DNA of 64,000 bases from Aurelia coerulea (lineage: Eukaryota; Cnidaria; Scyphozoa; Semaeostomeae; Ulmaridae). The notes below the pieces were generated by a model that was not told the DNA's origin, made no database searches, and was given only the letters and a program-made list of their open reading frames with translations. Position numbers and translations under genes: made by a program. The stretch lies in the NCBI GenBank assembly GCA_039566865.1, contig CM076943.1, forward strand, positions 18,433,501-18,497,500, read 5' to 3'. This document shows, piece after piece, positions 25,601 through 31,600 of the stretch (position 1 is its first letter; each line of letters begins with the position of its first letter).

Positions 25601-28600
25601 TTCGAAACTAAATTCTCCTTTCATGCAGAATATTTTCAAACAAAAACATACAACAAGATCAGCAAGGAATCCAATGAATTAATTCACCACAGACCAAATA
25701 CAGTTACTTTCGGTTTAGGGTCAAAAAGTCTCTTATCGCTAGGAGCACGAATTTGGAATACTCACCCAATAAAATCAAACCAGCCAAAATAATCAAACGT
25801 TTAGGAGACTAATAAAACAATGGGATGGGCCAACTTGCAGTTGTTTTTCTTATAGCTAGCAAGCAAATTATGCGTATTATATAAATTGCTAGGAGTTTAA
25901 AGGGGCTCCGTCGCCAAACTATAAACAAATCCGTAATCTCACACGTTTCACCAATTATCCATTGTTCATCCATTGTTTTCTGCAGTTTGTTTGGTGGCTT
26001 CACCCAAGCCACTAAAAAGTGACCGTTACAATCCACTTATATCCGAGCAATCGTAGAAGGAACGAATGTTTGGTTTGTTCCTTAGTGAAGTTCAATGATT
26101 TATGTCCAAAGAGCGACTTTCATTTTGAAAAAAATATGAAAATCCTGTGTGATATCACCTTTAAAAAAACCGCAAAAATCATCGTTTTGTTTACATTTTG
26201 GCGACGGAGCCCCTTTAAATATCCGATCTAGATTACTTTCCATTGAAAGCCAGAAACGGATTGAATCAAGAGAACTTACCGATAAGCATACGTCACAAAT
26301 GGTAGTTTCATCGTATTCAATACTGAGTCCTTTCTTTGTCGCTACAGCGTGAGCCATGTTTTCAAAACACTGAAAAGATGGGAAACTAATAGAGGAAAGT
26401 ATTCAAGAAATCATCTGAGAAATACTCATGCTCCAGCTGTGCCTCTGAAATACCTGATGGCATGAAAAATGTGATTGCACTCGCTAATTCTATGGAGTTA
26501 AAATCTGTAGAAGATATCCTCAATGACAATGTATTTGCTAGCATTTTCCTGCATCAGGGAGAAAAAGTCATGGCTTTTAAGTTCAGCTTATACATTCCCT
26601 TTCAGCATAAATTTGTGAACTATATGCTATTCTAATATATCATAGTGAAGATGTACAGCACCTACGGTTGGGGGGGGGGGTTTAACCGTTAAGGAAAAAC
26701 AAAAAAGAAAGTGTAGCAATACCTTTCTTTCAAAATACGTCATCACCTTCTCCATCATACTTTCGTCAATGCTACCTGAAAAGAAATTTGCAAATTTCAG
26801 CAAATGATAACAATCAAGTTAGTTTTATGAATTAGCTTGCTTGGCCAGAGCGTAAAACCTTTTGGATTGTTTCAATAGCATTTTGAACACAAAAATTTAG
26901 TTGATTATAGATGTGGCCAAATTTGCCAATATTCTTCAAGGAATATCTGAGACTATACTTGTCCAACAGAATGCATTCCCATTTGGCAATCCCAACGATA
27001 ATAGTGCAAAAAATCTTCAAATTAGAAAGCAAACGTTTTGCTTCAAAGCATTTATGCATGGGGTGGCAAAACAGAAAAAGCATTGTTTAATGCATAAAAT
27101 CTAAGAAGTTTGTTGAACAATGTCTACTTTTACTAATACTATGACGTCAAACGCATTAAGTACTGCACAATGCGTTTTGAAATGTTATGCCAGTTTTTTC
27201 TATCATGTGTCAGTGCCAATACTTTGGTTGATCAAGAAAGATCTACTTTGATGTTCATATCTTGCCGTATGGTTTGCATCCAGGTTGTCTTTGGTCTTCC
27301 TTGTGGCCTTTCACTTTTCTGAGATATTCTTCACGGGTTCTTCTGTTTTGGGAAGCAGTCGCATCAGATATCTCAGCTATTTCAGTCTTTTTGCCTCTAT
27401 CATTTCACTCCATGGTTCGCATTTCGATTTGGCGCAGAGCTCACTTTTTGCAATAATTCTTTGCCACTTAATTCCAAGAATCTTTCTTAGATCTCTACCT
27501 TAAATGTCTGTCTTTGATGTCTATGTCTGCTGTTGCGAAGGAACAACTGCCACTAAAAATTCTAGTGACTCATGTGGTTCTACTTCATCCTACCAATGCA
27601 AATTCAGGAAATCTGATCGTCAAACGACTTACCCTTCTTGCCTGAATTCCTCATGATTTGCAGCCATTTCACATCTAAATCATCCAGATCATAAAGGCAT
27701 CCAGCTGTTTTATCACTTGTGTGAAGAAGCTCTGGGCTGTCATAGGAAATTCTTGCCTGTGGCCTAAATGAAAGACGGAAACAATATAACAAAATTACGA
27801 CTACTATATTTCGTAAGGAACTTGGTACTGTAGTATATACTACATAAAAGGTACTTGGAGAAAAACGGATGCAAAAAACAGACACATTTTTCAGCACAAT
27901 GAGGCCTTTCAAACTTACGTTATCATCAGAGTGTGACTAACTGTGTCATCGTAAGGATGCATGTTGCTTGTAGGGCTGATGGTTCATAAGGCAAAGCAAA
28001 TATAATGTATTCTGGGTAAATGCTTTGCCCCTTTAAAATGCGAGATTAAACTATATGTATTTTATTCCATTGAGCTTAGAAGAACTAGCAAGCACGATCT
28101 AACTGGATTTTAACAGAATTCCACAATTGTAGTCCAATACACCGCATGCTCCCCCTATGCAAGAGCAATGTGTTTCTTAGCAGCACGAATGAAAAATTGA
28201 GTGGCTGATAATAAAAGTTCTTGCGTTTAAAACACCAAAATTCAATTTTACAACCAACTGATTTCATCTTTGAAAAATGCCTTTATCCCTTTCATACCCA
28301 ATGGAAATTCCAGAAAGGTCATTAAATTAGAAAGCAATGAATACACGTTGCTGGATCTTCTCGCTGGAGTTTCGGATCTACTGCGACAATTTGCTGATAT
28401 CACCAGTCTTTCAAACGATTTTCTAATGCACCTTTTATTATATGGTGACCAAGACCTGTCTAATGACCTGAATAGAAATATACTCGAACTTACTATACGA
28501 TTCATCCACAATACTGGTCGGTTTGACTAAGATCATATCAAGTTTCAGTCACATGTCATGCAACCACCAAGTGCCCACCAATTGCCTTAAGTAAATTTTC

Positions 28601-31600
28601 TTTTTGTTTGTAATTTCTGTCTCACATTAGATGTCAGGTCCAAATTAAAATTTACATTTTTGGACAATTACAGCCCCGACCAGACATCTAATGTTAGACA
28701 GGCCACAATCGTCATTTTTCTTTTTATTGTTTGTAGCATCTATGTAAAATTGTATGCAGTTTAGCATTTTTTTTTTAACAATGCCATGGGGTAGACATAG
28801 ACTTTTGCTCCTCGTGGCATCGTCCTTGTAGTATTGTAAAGTAGTTTGTAGGTAAAGTAGTCTGTAACATGTATTGTAAATTTTTAATTGAATATAAGAA
28901 AAAAATATATATATGTTGAGCTTCCTTGTAATAACATACTTGTAAGCAGGAGAGGAAGGTAGGGGCAGATTGCACAAGGTTCGCTGAAAGTTAGAGTGTT
29001 TGAACACAGTATTACACTCCATTCTGTTCTGAAAATCCCAGTAGAACAGAGTTTACAATGTCTTTACCAATTTCCATCAATTTCTTTAATATTTCATTCA
29101 TGAAATGCTGCTCTTTGCGATCTCTCTGGAGACTTGCAAGTTCAAGAGCTAAAGGTTTCAGATGCCTCAGACCCCTACCGTTTTCAGAAGAGCATTACAA
29201 AATATGACAAAAATCTCTTGGAAGTCTACCGAAAACAAATGACCAAGTGGTGGGTTATTTAAAAAAAATAAATTGAAGTCTGGAAAATATATCGGTTTTT
29301 GGCAGAACGACACCAAAAAAGAATGGGATCTTAGCTCCTGCTAACTCTACTGTTTTCAGAAGGCATCATAAAGAATATGACTAAAGAAGGCAACTGTATC
29401 TAATTGCTATGTATCAACTGGTTCTTTCAACATTGTATCAACATGAATTGCCAGTAATTAGCGACGTATTTAAGGAATACAGTGTGATGGCATGTTTAAT
29501 TCAAAACACTAAAAACTTACATGGAAAAAGCATCATATCTCTTTTCGTGCACTTGACCCTCCTTTTCTCTACGAAAGAAATTTTGAAATTTTAAACGAAT
29601 ACGCTTACATATCTTTTAAGACTATCTTCCCCAACAAATCAAATTTAATATCTGATCTTAACCCTTTAAAGTGCAGTGTCCCATTTTGAGTCTTTTCCAT
29701 GAAACTTCAATTTTTGTCATACTGGGACTGAAAATGGGACACCCCGCTCTAGCAGGGTTAATATATTCAAAACTCGAGAGGCGCAGTTTTTCATTCATTC
29801 ATTATTATATTTCAAGTAGGCTGGAAATATTTCTAGCTATTTGAAGCTAATACAGTGAGTGTGCATATAAATTTCAATACAAGATTTTGATCTGTCCTAT
29901 CACTCACTTCTTGCTGTCTTTGCTGAGCCATAATATATCAACAATAATTTCTCTATATGTTCAGGATTCAGGAATGATTTTTCCCAGGTGCTCATGAGCA
30001 CCTGGAATTCTTAAGATGCTCTTTGTCAAGCACCGGATTTTCTTTATCACAAGGCCTGGCAAGATGACTTGCTTTTGAGCTAACCACCAAGTTTAACTTC
30101 CTTGTGCGATAATGTAGCAATTACTCCCCAAATTCATTAAAACAAGGTCAAAAACTCTAAACCGATGCATCTTCTATCAAAATTACAAGAGCTGTGAACA
30201 CTGAAAGCCCTGCTCCTTGAAAGAAGATATACAAAGACTCGCACATGAGAAATCCCAATTAAATTTTGGGGCAAATTGAATCATTCTTGAAGTTACAATA
30301 GCATTTATTGACAAAATTAATCATTTTGATCAAACTGCACTGGGTGAGTCGAAAATGTGCTGGCCTGTGCTTTCAAAGCTATTCAATTGTTAGTCCCCAG
30401 TGCTTTGAAGTGTTGTGGCTCACTCTGTGGCAGGGATGCTGGCATGGGTGTGAGGTTTGTTTCGGCATATTTGATGGGTGGGGTAGATTTTTGCATCTTG
30501 AAGGGCGTTTTGATGGGGGGGGGGGGAGGTACATGGTTCATTGAAATGGATTGATACTCAAGATCACTATCTTGTCAGACGTCAGCGCAAATTTTAAACT
30601 CAGCTGGTATCGTAACACCAAAGCAGCAGCCCTTTCCCTGTGTGTGTGAGTTTGTTTCTGGCATCTTGTTAACGTTCAATTGCAAGTGCCAGTCATAGTG
30701 CGGGCCACATGACCAAGTGTCCTTCGCTGTGGCTAGCACAAAGTAATGTGTTTATTATGATGTAGTTATTTCATTTTCTGTATCAATAGAACAAACACGT
30801 ATGAGAAGGATTCAGACAAATAACAATGTCTATCTACCTGCAAAACATTTTTGGTAGAATATCAGGATTAACAGGTACCTGAAAATTAAAGATGATTTCA
30901 ATGAAAACTAACATCATATGGCAATAACAGAAGCAATACTAAGGAAAAGGAATAGCAAACATTCTAACAAGCCATGAACAGATGCTTCTCTTGTCAAAAT
31001 TAATTGAAAATAGAAAATCATTCCTCAAATTTTCTAAAGACTGAAAAATATATTGAAATTACGGGTGCGCCAAAATAAACTGCACTTTTAGCAGGCCACG
31101 ATAAATCGTACACTGGACCAATTTTGAAGATTTATGACTTAGTCTTTAGCAGAAAGCCTGAATTAGATTCTAGGATTTTTTGCAAATTTTTCTGTATTCA
31201 GTATTTAGAGCTAGAAGCGGGTTTCTTAAAATGTTCCTTTTTGAAAACACTGAGAACAATGAAAAATGTTGATCAAATTTTGTAAAGACGCAACATGAAT
31301 GGACAAAGAGAAAAGGTTTTCAGGGTGATTTAGGGATTATAAATTGATTAGTACAAACTTTTGCACAAGCGTTATTAAAATGATTGGCCTGTTGCCAAAT
31401 TCTGTAGTAGTTACAATAGGTAAAAGGATATCATCAAACACTTTATCTTTGATTCTTTCAAATCCTGCAGCACTCAACCAGCTCAATTATCTCCATCTTC
31501 TGTTCCCAAGCTCGGCCGCTCAGTCTCACAGCAGGCAACCACGTTGATCAAATTTAATTTTAGTTTGCATATGATCAGATAAGTTCTATCAGTCACAGTG

